From: Phycisphaerales bacterium
GTDB taxonomy: Bacteria > Planctomycetota > Phycisphaerae > Phycisphaerales > SM1A02
Direction of reading: 5' to 3'
DNA: 40,195 nt
Assembly (NCBI GenBank): GCA_029247205.1
Contig: JAQWLT010000034.1
Span: forward strand, 1 to 40,195
The notes below the pieces were generated by a model, which did no database searches, was not told the DNA's origin, and was given only the letters and a program-made list of their open reading frames with translations. Position numbers and translations under genes: made by a program. Each line of letters starts with the position of its first letter. Position 1 is the stretch's first letter. Shown piece after piece: positions 27,362 through 35,639 of the stretch.

Positions 27362-27536
27362 GGTTTGGTCTTCTCCACCTCCGCCATTCTCCCTCACAAG
27401 GGTGGGCGGGTTGGGACCAGTTTACTAGCAAAAGAAGGCGTGACCTCAGGCCACGTGACCCACCTACCAGCTTGGCATCGCAAGTCGATGATCTTGTGGA
27501 TCGTTCTCACAAGTAGTGAGAGAGATTGACTGGCGG

Positions 27537-27707
27537 TCAGGCTGCGTCTTGCATGCCATTGCTCGCGATTTCGATGGTTTGGGCAACCATCGCCGAGGGG
27601 ATCCACCACCAGTATGGCTGCCCTTGCAGCCTGACGAAGATACAATTTTCGGCCTTGCGGCCCTTGTAAATCGCTCTTTGGCCATTTTTGAGAGTGACTA
27701 GATACAT
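27537..27707 (-). CDS. Small hypothetical protein
   Basis: This 56-residue ORF (MYLVTLKNGQRAIYKGRKAE..., QPYWWWIPSAMVAQ) begins at ATG 27707 with ggag nine bases upstream. It looks like a small beta-barrel fold with an unusual Trp triplet and no signal peptide. A longer in-frame version starting at 27848 would overlap astB by 29 bases but begins with low-quality sequence. No family is recognised. It lies downstream of astB on the same strand and may share its transcript. The 175 bases between it and the amidohydrolase gene hold no gene. Confidence 0.45.
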   Translation of the reverse strand: MYLVTLKNGQRAIYKGRKAENCIFVRLQGQPYWWWIPSAMVAQTIEIASNGMQDAA

Positions 27708-27819
27708 GGAAGAAGGCTCCAAGACGGGTGGATTTTCGGGGCCACTGCTACTCGATTCGTCACAGCGACTCCGCCGCTTTACTTCAACTACGTACTGCGG
27801 CAAAGTTTGTTTGCCGATC

Positions 27820-29139
27820 TCACAATTGAAATGGATAGATCGCACCAAGGCCCAGCATGGTGGTCAGGGCATCGAGGGCGTCCTGCGAGTTTCGGCCAAG
27901 CGTGGGGTCGGCCAAATCGGCGGGCGAGAGGGTCTCGGGATACCAACGCTCAACCCATGATCGGAGGGTTTTGTGGCGATCTTCTGACCACCGCACGCCA
28001 GGAGTAACCTGACTTAACTCCTCGTCGTTCAGTGGCACACGCAGTCGTAGGCAGGCCGGCCCGCCACCATTTCGCATGGACTCTCGAACGTCCAAGTAGT
28101 GACATGCCACAATTGGACCATCGACATCAATCCATTGCTCGATAACACTTCGGGAGCGGGGATGGTTGCCCGCCTCCATTGGTGCTACCAATTCCAGTCC
28201 ACGCGCCGTGCGAACCAATTGGGAGTTAAAGAGGTATGTCTTGACTGCTTCTTCGATGGTCAATGCATCACGAGAAACAACCAGCGGCGTGAATTGCTTG
28301 CCAAGTTTCTCTTGTAGTTGGGAGAGCAAGTCGTTTGGATTGACGAAGGCATCTTCGTGCATCAAGAGCACTTGATCGGTGCCGACTGAAATGACATCGT
28401 TGTGGAAGACACCAGCATCAATGGCTTGAGGGTTCTGCTGCGCAAAGACCGTGTTGCGGATGCCATGTAGTCGGGCGACTGCTTGAGAGGATTCATACGT
28501 CTGCCGTGCTGGAAAGAATTGTGGAGCGGGCATTGACGCATTCTGTGCATGTTCGCCGTAGACAAACAGGTGCACTGCCCCCGCACTCGTCACAAGTCTC
28601 GTGTGGTTGGCCGCGCCTTCATCGCCATATTGATCGGCTCCGGGAAGGGGCGCATGGTGGGCAAAGAGACTGGTATCCGGAAAAATTGCGTGAAGCAGTC
28701 GGCCGGTTTGTGCGGGCTCGATTGCGCGGTGGAACTTGCATCGCAGATTTGCAGGCGTGAAATGCACTCGGCCATCCGTTGCATCACACGAAGGAGTCAC
28801 TGTGGCAGCGTTCGCAGTCCACATTGCTGAGGCGCTGCTGACTTGGGCAAGCAGTGCATGGTTCTCTTGCTGGGCCGCGGCCAACACATCATCATCGGTT
28901 CCAAGGATTCCAAGAGATCGCAGCACATCGATGTCGGGTCGATGGTGTGGGGGCATGATCGCTTGCTCAATACCGAGTGAAGCGACGAAGGCCATTTTGT
29001 CTAAGCCTTGCAGTGCTGCTTCGCGTGGTCGGCTGACATCCCCGCGATGTGATGTTGATGCAACATTTCCAGCAGACAGTCCAGCGTAGTTATGTGTGGG
29101 CCCAATCAGCCCGTCGAGTTGCAACTCGGTCAGCTTCAT
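27820..29139 (-). CDS. astB: N-succinylarginine dihydrolase
   Basis: This 439-residue protein matches AstB over its whole length: LIGPTHNYAGLSAGN near the N-terminus, SASAMWTANAATVTPS, NLRCKFHRAIEP, GDEGAANHTRL, VFHNDVISVG and NGGGPACLRLRVPL with the catalytic Cys. AstB removes two ammonia molecules and CO2 from N2-succinylarginine to give succinylornithine in the arginine succinyltransferase pathway. No other ast gene is in the window, so the pathway partners must lie elsewhere or the enzyme has a changed substrate. Its ATG overlaps the stop of the upstream deaminase (ATGA at 29136-29139). Confidence 0.93.
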   Translation of the reverse strand: MKLTELQLDGLIGPTHNYAGLSAGNVASTSHRGDVSRPREAALQGLDKMAFVASLGIEQAIMPPHHRPDIDVLRSLGILGTDDDVLAAAQQENHALLAQVSSASAMWTANAATVTPSCDATDGRVHFTPANLRCKFHRAIEPAQTGRLLHAIFPDTSLFAHHAPLPGADQYGDEGAANHTRLVTSAGAVHLFVYGEHAQNASMPAPQFFPARQTYESSQAVARLHGIRNTVFAQQNPQAIDAGVFHNDVISVGTDQVLLMHEDAFVNPNDLLSQLQEKLGKQFTPLVVSRDALTIEEAVKTYLFNSQLVRTARGLELVAPMEAGNHPRSRSVIEQWIDVDGPIVACHYLDVRESMRNGGGPACLRLRVPLNDEELSQVTPGVRWSEDRHKTLRSWVERWYPETLSPADLADPTLGRNSQDALDALTTMLGLGAIYPFQL

Positions 29140-29600
29140 TCGGCGTCGCGATCAAGCACAGTCCATGCCAAGCCTGCTTCATCAAACAATTCACGCGACG
29201 TAGTAATACTGGCCTGCCAGTGCTCGTCGCCTTCGGCCACTCTCCACGAGACGACACGCTCGATGCCGGCTTGAATGATGGCCAGTGTGCAGGTGTTGCA
29301 CGGAAAGAAGGTGGTGTAGATAGTCGAACCGACGCACGAGACACCGTGTCTGGCACACTGCACGATTGCATTGACCTCCGCATGGCAGATGAGGTCGTAC
29401 TTGGTGGGCCGCTCTAATCGGTCCGGTCGATCCTCAATGCCGACCGGCAGGCCGTTGTAGCCAGTCGCGCAGATGCGGCGATCGGCCGACACAATGATGG
29501 CGCCAACGCCCCGAGAGGGGTCTTTGCTCCAGGATGCGATCTGTCCTGCGAGGGACAGGAATCGCCGATCCCACTTTGCATCAGGCGGCGCGGGTGACAT
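29136..29600 (-). CDS. dCMP/CMP deaminase family protein (ComE-like)
   Basis: This 154-residue zinc deaminase shows HAEVNAI (zinc ligand His and proton-shuttling Glu) and FFPCNTC (two zinc Cys), with WSKDPSRGVGAIIV and ATGYNGLPVG typical of the deoxycytidylate deaminase group. Such enzymes turn dCMP into dUMP for thymidylate supply. The pairing with astB by a 4-base overlap is unexpected for a nucleotide enzyme. Start ATG 29600 lacks a clear ribosome-binding site. It is divergent from the FHA-sigma gene with 71 bases between starts. Confidence 0.9.
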   Translation of the reverse strand: MSPAPPDAKWDRRFLSLAGQIASWSKDPSRGVGAIIVSADRRICATGYNGLPVGIEDRPDRLERPTKYDLICHAEVNAIVQCARHGVSCVGSTIYTTFFPCNTCTLAIIQAGIERVVSWRVAEGDEHWQASITTSRELFDEAGLAWTVLDRDAE

Positions 29601-29671
29601 ATATGAGCGATGGTATCTCCGCTGAGGGCCATGCGGGCATGCTCATACCGATCAGACCCTATGATCTCCTC

Positions 29672-30670
29672 ATGAGCGAGTGTCGAGCGATTCATATTGT
29701 GCGAGTGAGCGGGCCGGACTCATTCGAGGAGTTTCAGGCCGAGGTTGGCGATGAAGCGGTCGCGATCGGTCGAGGGAGCGCCGCCGGGATTCGGCTGGAT
29801 GACCCGAGCATTTCAAGAACACATGCCTCGCTGGCCTTCAAGGATGGCTGCGTGATGATTCGCGATGTGGGTAGCCGTGGCGGAACCTCCGTCAACATGA
29901 TGCGGCTCGAAGGCGAGGAGGCCCTGCGTCTGCATGACCGTGATCTGCTGCTGCTTGGGCCGTGGAAGTTGCTCATCCGCATTCCGGACGACGTGCCACC
30001 ACCTGTGGCTGAGGGGCTTCCTGCGACGGAAGCGGCGGCATCAGCTGAAGAGAATCCTGCGCCGGCGAATGGTCCGGGCCGAGGCGATCCACTGTATGCC
30101 ACTCGCGCCAGCATCTTCCTGAAGCTCAAGGCCGATGGCACATTCGATCGCGAACTTGGCTGGGTCGAGTTTGCAGATAAGTATTCTCGTGTGATCGCAG
30201 GGTTTGCTCGTAACGCGGGGTTGCCTGCCCAAGAAGCAGACGATGTGTTGCAAGACGTACTACTGGGTTTCTTTCGTGTGTCAGAGCGATTCGAGTACGA
30301 CCCAAAGAAGGGTCGGTTTCGAGGCTATCTGAAGCGCGTTACGCTCAACGCAATTCGCGCGAGGCATCGACGCAAACGTCCAACCACAGGGTTTGATGAC
30401 ACGGTCGATCCGCCAATCGAGAGTGATCTCGATGCCGCATGGGATAGACAGTGGACTGAGCAACTTTTGCAGCGGGCCATGGGCGAAGCAAAGAATGAGG
30501 TTGAGGAGCGTACTTGGCAGGCCTTCGAGCTCTATGGCGTGCGCGGTGTTCCAGCCGAAGAAGTCGCGAAGGAAATCGACATGTCCCCTTCAGCGATTCG
30601 TCATGCAAAGATGCGATTGACCAGGCGGGTTCGCGAAATCGTCAATCGGCTTCGACAGTCTGAAGGTTAA
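29672..30670 (+). CDS. FHA domain fused to an ECF-type sigma factor
   Basis: This 332-residue protein combines two domains. Residues about 8-105 are an FHA phosphothreonine-binding domain: IGRG (R34), DDPSISRTHASL (S48, R49, H51) and GGTSVN (N75) carry the standard binding residues. A proline/alanine-rich linker (108-140) leads to sigma region 2 (about 163-236; EADDVLQDVLLGFF, FRGYLKRVTLNAIRARHRR) and region 4 (about 265-325; VPAEEVAKEIDMSPSAIRHAK, a helix-turn-helix). No anti-sigma gene is adjacent. The sigma factor is presumably controlled by binding a phosphorylated partner, for example a Ser/Thr kinase substrate. Start ATG 29672 is chosen because FHA strand one follows; in-frame ATG 29639 or earlier starts are possible. 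Confidence 0.88.
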   Translation: MSECRAIHIVRVSGPDSFEEFQAEVGDEAVAIGRGSAAGIRLDDPSISRTHASLAFKDGCVMIRDVGSRGGTSVNMMRLEGEEALRLHDRDLLLLGPWKLLIRIPDDVPPPVAEGLPATEAAASAEENPAPANGPGRGDPLYATRASIFLKLKADGTFDRELGWVEFADKYSRVIAGFARNAGLPAQEADDVLQDVLLGFFRVSERFEYDPKKGRFRGYLKRVTLNAIRARHRRKRPTTGFDDTVDPPIESDLDAAWDRQWTEQLLQRAMGEAKNEVEERTWQAFELYGVRGVPAEEVAKEIDMSPSAIRHAKMRLTRRVREIVNRLRQSEG

Positions 30671-31568
30671 TCACAGGGTCGCATCCCGCCATCGCTCGCG
30701 GTGGTCGTAGCTGTGCGAGCAGGATTCCCACAAGCATGACAGCGCATCCGATTAACTGAGTCAGCGTTAGTTGTTCACTCAGGAATGCCCATCCTGCCAG
30801 CGCTCCGAATACGGCTTCCATCGCAAGAATCACGGCGGCGTGGGCTGGTGGCGCATCTTGCTGTGCGATGATTTGAATTAAGAAGGCAGCACCCACGGCC
30901 AGGACGCCGCTGTACAGAAATTCTGGCCAGATGGCCAGAATTGCAGCAGGGTCGGGCGACTCCCATATCACCGCTACCAGTAAGGCCAAAACACCTGCGA
31001 ACGCTGTTTGAAAGATGGCGATTCGCACAGGGTCAGCGCGAATGGCGAGCCATCCGATGACCAAGAACTGTGCTCCCCAGGCGACCGCGCCCAGTAGGAC
31101 GAGTAAGTCTCCGACGATGTTGGGTGTTAGCTGGCCTTGAACACTTAAGAGATACAAACCCGCTGTTGCCACAAGCACTGCCACCCATGTGGTCCACCTG
31201 ACGAAGTAGCCCACAAGCAAGCCGAGTATGGGAACAAACACCACATAGAGCCCCGTAATGAACCCAGCAATACCAGCCGAGGTGTAGACAAGGCCGGCTT
31301 GCTGCAATACAGCCCCAAGGCACATCGCTATGCCGGCGCCGCAGAGGCCAAGTAGGAGTGCTGACTTAGAGGTCGGTCGCAGGTTCTGAGGGGCCAATTT
31401 CGCCGCCAGTGGCAATAACGGAAGTATGGAGAGCGAGCCGATCAGCAGCCGCACGCCGGTGAACGTGATTGGCCCGATTGTGTCCATGGCAGTCCGCTGG
31501 ATCACAAAGCCGACGCCCCAGATGAGGGCGACAAGCAATAGCAAGGCGTCGGCACGGAAGACTCGCAT
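30642..31568 (-). CDS. EamA/DMT-family transporter
   Basis: This 308-residue protein has about ten membrane helices in two EamA repeats: the first begins ALLLLVALIWGVGFVIQR (residues about 7-24), the second LLVLLGAVAWGAQFLVIGW, with the typical LGAVLQQAGLVYTSAGIAGF between them. Such permeases move metabolites or amino acids across the inner membrane; the substrate is unknown. ATG 31568 is taken as start; TTG 31610 would add 14 unlikely residues. Its last 29 bases overlap the convergent FHA-sigma gene. Confidence 0.87.
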   Translation of the reverse strand: MRVFRADALLLLVALIWGVGFVIQRTAMDTIGPITFTGVRLLIGSLSILPLLPLAAKLAPQNLRPTSKSALLLGLCGAGIAMCLGAVLQQAGLVYTSAGIAGFITGLYVVFVPILGLLVGYFVRWTTWVAVLVATAGLYLLSVQGQLTPNIVGDLLVLLGAVAWGAQFLVIGWLAIRADPVRIAIFQTAFAGVLALLVAVIWESPDPAAILAIWPEFLYSGVLAVGAAFLIQIIAQQDAPPAHAAVILAMEAVFGALAGWAFLSEQLTLTQLIGCAVMLVGILLAQLRPPRAMAGCDPVINLQTVEAD

Positions 31569-31612
31569 GGAGTGGAAGCGTAGCAGGGACAAGTGGCCTA
31601 CCCTCAGCAATC

Positions 31613-32449
31613 ATGTTTGAGTGTGCAACCATCACGATGCCGGCTTGGGAGATCTTTGTGCTTGCGGGCATTGGCATCGTCGCGGGATTACTTGGCGGGC
31701 TGCTTGGTATCGGCGGTGGAATCGTCATGATTCCAGCTTTGGCCATCGTGCTTGGCCATGACATTCACATGGCCCAAGCAGCATCAATGAATGTCATCTT
31801 CTTCGTCGCGGCCCCCGCAGCATTGCGTCATTGGCAAGCAGGCACCATTCGCATGGGACTGGTCAGGCGACTGCTGCCCTTTGCGATGGTTGCTGTGCTT
31901 GTTGGCGTAACTGTCAATATCTGGATTCCGAATTCTGATCTATCGATCATCTTTGGCTTGTTCTTGCTTTACGTGTTGTATGAGAACGTTCGCCGCTTTC
32001 TACGGGATGATCGTCTTCCCACAGAGTCGACACCCAAGTCACGGGTTGACATGAATAGTGATGTTTCTTTAGTGCGGACGGGCCTTGTTGGCTCGATGGC
32101 TGGCTTCGGGGCCGGTTTGCTTGGTATTGGCGGCGGGCTGATCACGGTTCCGTTGACGCAGATTGTGTGTAAGTGTCCGCTTCGTGAGTGCATCGCATGT
32201 TCTTCCGCTGTGATGTGTCTAACGTCAATTGTTGGTGCCGCCTACAAGGATGCCACGCTTTCGAGTGTTCCGGGGATGAGCGATGATGTGCACTGGTACA
32301 CGCCGCTGGGGATCTCGGTTTGGTTGATTCCGACATGTCTCATCGGAAGTTGGTTTGGGGCAAGATTGACACAGGTCCTGCCACTGAAAGTCGTTCGAAT
32401 TGCATTCATTGCAATCGTCGCACTTTCAGCGATCAAAATGTTGACATAG
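31613..32449 (+). CDS. TauE/SafE-family anion permease
   Basis: This 278-residue protein has about eight helices and two copies of the family motif: GLLGGLLGIGGGIVMIPAL (about 23-41) and GAGLLGIGGGLITVPL (about 164-179). TauE/SafE proteins export or import sulfite, sulfoacetate or related anions. The start may be ATG 31613 or ATG 31637; neither has a strong ribosome-binding site. It is divergent from the EamA gene with 44 bases between starts, and its stop directly abuts the stop of the convergent phosphodiesterase gene. Confidence 0.9.
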   Translation: MFECATITMPAWEIFVLAGIGIVAGLLGGLLGIGGGIVMIPALAIVLGHDIHMAQAASMNVIFFVAAPAALRHWQAGTIRMGLVRRLLPFAMVAVLVGVTVNIWIPNSDLSIIFGLFLLYVLYENVRRFLRDDRLPTESTPKSRVDMNSDVSLVRTGLVGSMAGFGAGLLGIGGGLITVPLTQIVCKCPLRECIACSSAVMCLTSIVGAAYKDATLSSVPGMSDDVHWYTPLGISVWLIPTCLIGSWFGARLTQVLPLKVVRIAFIAIVALSAIKMLT

Positions 32450-33838
32450 TCACTTGGTTGGTGTGATCGGCTGCAAGTCAACAATGACCGGCAAGTGGTC
32501 CGACGCGCGGCGTGTGTCAGTGCGAACAAGATCCATGCCTCGCAGTGCCAATTCGGGCAAGTCGAGCGTATCGATAACGATTGAAAACGTAGGCTCTAAG
32601 GTTCGGCTTGACACAACGATGTAGTCAAGTCGTCCTGGCGAGAATGAACTGCCAGACTTTTGCCATGTTTGCCGTCCGCGTCCATCGGGTTGCCACGCAT
32701 CGATAATGGCGAGGCTCGCGGGGGTTTCTAATTCCGCGATCAGCGACTCGCCATCCTCAATGAGCATCTCAAGAGGCAACCGCCCTCCAACAAGATTGAG
32801 ATCTCCCCCAATGATTAATCCCTGAAAGTCACGGTTCTCCTCGGCAGCTTCAACCGCTCGGCGGATAGCAGTGACTTCGGCGATACGCTTCATGTCCTCG
32901 GGTCCGCCCACGCTGCCGCAACACTTCAGGTGTGTGGATACCGCAAGCACACGGGCGCCCCCTGGCACGTCGACCTCAAGTGCGGCGGCCCGTACATGAC
33001 CGTGGGACTCGCCTCGCCGCTTGATGTTCTTGAATGCGGCGACGGACTTGGCAGGTAAGCGTGACGCAATGCCGCTGCGGATTCTGCCGCCGAAAGGACT
33101 GAATTCGACGGTCCATTGGTCGCCGGTGGCGCCAAGTACGTCTTTGATGGCCTCTGCAGTCTGGTCAGGTTCGAGTTCTTGGAACAACACAATGTGTGGC
33201 TGAACGGCCTTGAGGATTCGTCGCACGACCGGTGCTTGCTTCAGCACATTGCCAAACTCGAGATTCCAAGTCATCACTCGAACGACGCCGTCCTTGGTGG
33301 GCGGAATGGCTGTCTTCAAAGCAGGTTTCGGTGCGTTGTGTAGAGGGCGAAGCTTGAGTGTGCCACTGGTCATATCGCTTTTGCCCGAGTCGAGTTGCCA
33401 CCCGACCTGGGTTTCAACAGAAGGACCACCCTTGGGCAAGGTTCGTGGCAACCGAATTTCGAAGCGGTTATTCGCGACCGTGGGGGCAAAGACAAGATCG
33501 ACACTGTCCCAAGAGCCTTGTTCCATCTTTGCAGTGCGCACCGCAACGCCGCGTCGGCGTGGGCTGAACATGACTTCAATATCGACGCCGCCAGTGTTGG
33601 GAATGCCCGTGTCTGCTCGGTTATCCCAGTCAAGCCGCAACGTCATTGGCTCATCGAGCCCCTGTAAGTTGACGGGTGATCCATCGAGCGTGAGCAATAG
33701 AAAGACATCGCTGTGCGAGGCAGCGCCGACGAGGCCAGGGCCCGTGTTGTCGATTGATGGCCAGTCTGTAAATTCTCCATCAACGATGATGGGCGACGCG
33801 GTAGCGAATACAGACGCATGAAGAAGAAACATCCACAT
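32450..33838 (-). CDS. Secreted endonuclease/exonuclease/phosphatase-family enzyme with N-terminal binding domain
   Basis: The 462-residue protein begins MWMFLLHASVFATASPI, a signal peptide; an in-frame start at 33961 would add 41 unlikely residues. Residues about 18-170 look like a CBM9/DOMON-type beta-sandwich (VDGEFTDWPSIDN, LRLDWDNRADTG). The C-terminal EEP domain shows VMTWNLEFGN, IVLFQELEPDQ, STHLKCCGS, IIGGDLNLVG, LDYIVVSS and ASDHLPVIVDL, giving the Asn, Glu, Asp-Asn and Asp-His metal/phosphate residues. It should hydrolyse phosphodiesters or phosphomonoesters outside the cell, such as DNA scavenging or sphingomyelinase-like activity. Export plus a carbohydrate-like domain favours an extracellular scavenging role. 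Confidence 0.87.
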   Translation of the reverse strand: MWMFLLHASVFATASPIIVDGEFTDWPSIDNTGPGLVGAASHSDVFLLLTLDGSPVNLQGLDEPMTLRLDWDNRADTGIPNTGGVDIEVMFSPRRRGVAVRTAKMEQGSWDSVDLVFAPTVANNRFEIRLPRTLPKGGPSVETQVGWQLDSGKSDMTSGTLKLRPLHNAPKPALKTAIPPTKDGVVRVMTWNLEFGNVLKQAPVVRRILKAVQPHIVLFQELEPDQTAEAIKDVLGATGDQWTVEFSPFGGRIRSGIASRLPAKSVAAFKNIKRRGESHGHVRAAALEVDVPGGARVLAVSTHLKCCGSVGGPEDMKRIAEVTAIRRAVEAAEENRDFQGLIIGGDLNLVGGRLPLEMLIEDGESLIAELETPASLAIIDAWQPDGRGRQTWQKSGSSFSPGRLDYIVVSSRTLEPTFSIVIDTLDLPELALRGMDLVRTDTRRASDHLPVIVDLQPITPTK

Positions 33839-34310
33839 AGCAATGCAGCCTACCGCTGCAGAGTGGTACTGGTCAAAGTGTGAACCCCTCAAACCAAAAA
33901 ACGGGGGTGGGTGCGTGGGGGCTTGGAAAGTTTTTCTGGTGGCGTCTATGTGGCGGTTCATATGACCAGATTTCCTTCGGCCTTCATTACTGGCATCGCG
34001 GCTGTGATGCTCTTAATGGGCCTTAGGCATTGTGGCAAACGAGGCTTCGACATCGAGGGCTCTTACATGAACTGGCTGTGGGAGTGCTGGATATGACACC
34101 AGTTATGGGTGGGATTGGGGGACAGGTGGTCGGCTCGATACCGTTGCGAATGGTTGTCTTTGTGGAGACTCCTGCGATTCCGACACGAATGGCGACGGTT
34201 AGATCAATAGAGACGATATCCTCGCGATGATCGCAAACTGAGAATCGCGCGTCTGACAGAGAACTGGAAGGCGTCGCGGTCCACTTTCTATCAGAACAGG
34301 TTTGCCCCGT
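33839..34310. other. Gap with a decayed gene
   Basis: This stretch holds the pseudogene at 33962-34241 and otherwise no intact gene. The sequence just before the antiporter start (34242-34310) shows no strong promoter or ribosome-binding site by eye. Confidence 0.55.
33962..34241 (+). pseudogene. Decayed dockerin-tailed secreted protein
   Basis: ATG 33962 opens a frame with an intact signal-peptide-like start (MTRFPSAFITGIAAVMLLMG) that stops at 34096. In another frame, 34143-34241 reads VANGCLCGDSCDSDTNGDG, then a TAG at 34200-34202, then INRDDILAMIAN and a stop. This is the first loop and helix of the dockerin-like tail used by other secreted proteins in the window, with one in-frame stop. 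The natural reading is a gene that lost most of its body and gained a frameshift and a nonsense codon. The link between the two halves is inferred from spacing only. Confidence 0.6.
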
Positions 34311-35639
34311 ATGGACGCGTTTACCATCCTCACCTTAGTCGTCGTATTTACGGCGATTGCCGCATGGGCAAATGACCGGTTCCTGGGATTGCCCAGCGCG
34401 ATTGGCGTGTTGATTGCGGGGCTGCTCATTTCTGGGTCCATTATGGGGGCCCACGCGTTTGGGTGGGTCAACGATGCTGGTGCGATTGAATTAGTAAGAG
34501 CTTTGCACTTCGACACGCTCTTGGTTGCTGGCACCGGCTCTGGGGTGGCGGGGCAGGGCATTCTGTTGGGACTGCTGCTCTTCGCGGCTGCCTTGCAGCT
34601 TGAGCCAGCAGGGATGTCTAAGCGGCTCGGCTTCATCATTTGGCTTGCGACGATCGGTGTGGTGCTGACTGCGGTTTGCACCGCATTTGGTTTTCAGATG
34701 CTACTTCAGGCTGGCGGATATCCAACCACGTTCATCAATCTTCTGATCTTCGGTGCAATCTTGGCACCCACTGATCCTGTGGCTGCGTTGTCGCTGCTGA
34801 GACGAACGTCGGCGCCTATTCGGGTTCGAGAAGTCATCACGGGCGAGGCGCTCTTCAATGATGGCATCTCGATCATTTTCTTCCTGCTGCTGCTGGCTAT
34901 TGCCACTGGATCTGCGAACTCGGTCTGGCAAGGGCAGTGGTTTCTTGGCTTCATCGTAGAAACTGGCGGGGCGGTGGTCTTTGGGCTGTTGATTGGTCTG
35001 ATTGGCTTAGGGTTCGTTTCTACCTCCAGGCAGGCACCGGTCATGGTGATGGTGACACTGGGCCTGGTGCTCGTGATTGCGGTTGTGTCACCACTCTTGT
35101 ACATCTCGTGCCCGGTCACATGTGCTGTGGCTGGGCTGGTGGTCGGTCGTTCCTCTTCATTGAGGCAACGTGAAGGTTTGATGGCCAGCAACTTTTGGGG
35201 CGTGATCGAACAGTGCCTGACCGTCAGTCTTTTTCTCATGATCGGTCTGGAACTTCTGATTGTGGAGCTCTCTTGGAGCGCCGTGTTTTGGAGTTTGGCT
35301 GTCATGCCCATCCTTTTGACTGCACGCTTTCTTTCCCTTGCGATCCCTTGGTCTGTGGCGAGGGCTTTCAAACGCACGACGATCTCACTTGAGGAACTTG
35401 TACTTATGACGTGGTGCGGCTTGCGTGGTGGTGTTTCGATCGCCATGTGCATTGCGCTTCCGGGAACAATCTTGGCCGGCAGCGAGGGCGACACCCTTCG
35501 ATCACATGCACTGGTTGCGACGATTGTCGTGGTAGTGACCTCAATTCTGATCCAAGGCCTGACCGTTGAACGAATGGCCAAGTGGGTGCAACGTCGTACA
35601 GATCGCCGTGCCGCCCGAGCGAGTGACTTGATCACATGA
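34311..35639 (+). CDS. NhaP-type (CPA1) Na+/H+ antiporter
   Basis: This 442-residue protein has about twelve helices. The family core APTDPVAALSLLRR (about 148-161) and GEALFNDG (about 177-184; GESLFNDG is usual) carry the acidic ion-binding residues, and MTWCGLRGGVSIAMCIALP matches the conserved Arg-containing late helix. It exchanges Na+ or K+ for protons, as expected in a marine cell. ATG 34311 is taken as start; TTG 34302 is three codons upstream. Its stop overlaps the ATG of the large dehydrogenase by four bases. Confidence 0.9.
   Translation: MDAFTILTLVVVFTAIAAWANDRFLGLPSAIGVLIAGLLISGSIMGAHAFGWVNDAGAIELVRALHFDTLLVAGTGSGVAGQGILLGLLLFAAALQLEPAGMSKRLGFIIWLATIGVVLTAVCTAFGFQMLLQAGGYPTTFINLLIFGAILAPTDPVAALSLLRRTSAPIRVREVITGEALFNDGISIIFFLLLLAIATGSANSVWQGQWFLGFIVETGGAVVFGLLIGLIGLGFVSTSRQAPVMVMVTLGLVLVIAVVSPLLYISCPVTCAVAGLVVGRSSSLRQREGLMASNFWGVIEQCLTVSLFLMIGLELLIVELSWSAVFWSLAVMPILLTARFLSLAIPWSVARAFKRTTISLEELVLMTWCGLRGGVSIAMCIALPGTILAGSEGDTLRSHALVATIVVVVTSILIQGLTVERMAKWVQRRTDRRAARASDLIT

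Noticed and set aside
27490-27530. Short inverted repeat tctcac/gtgaga
   Set aside because: A 6-bp stem is expected by chance and has no T-run.
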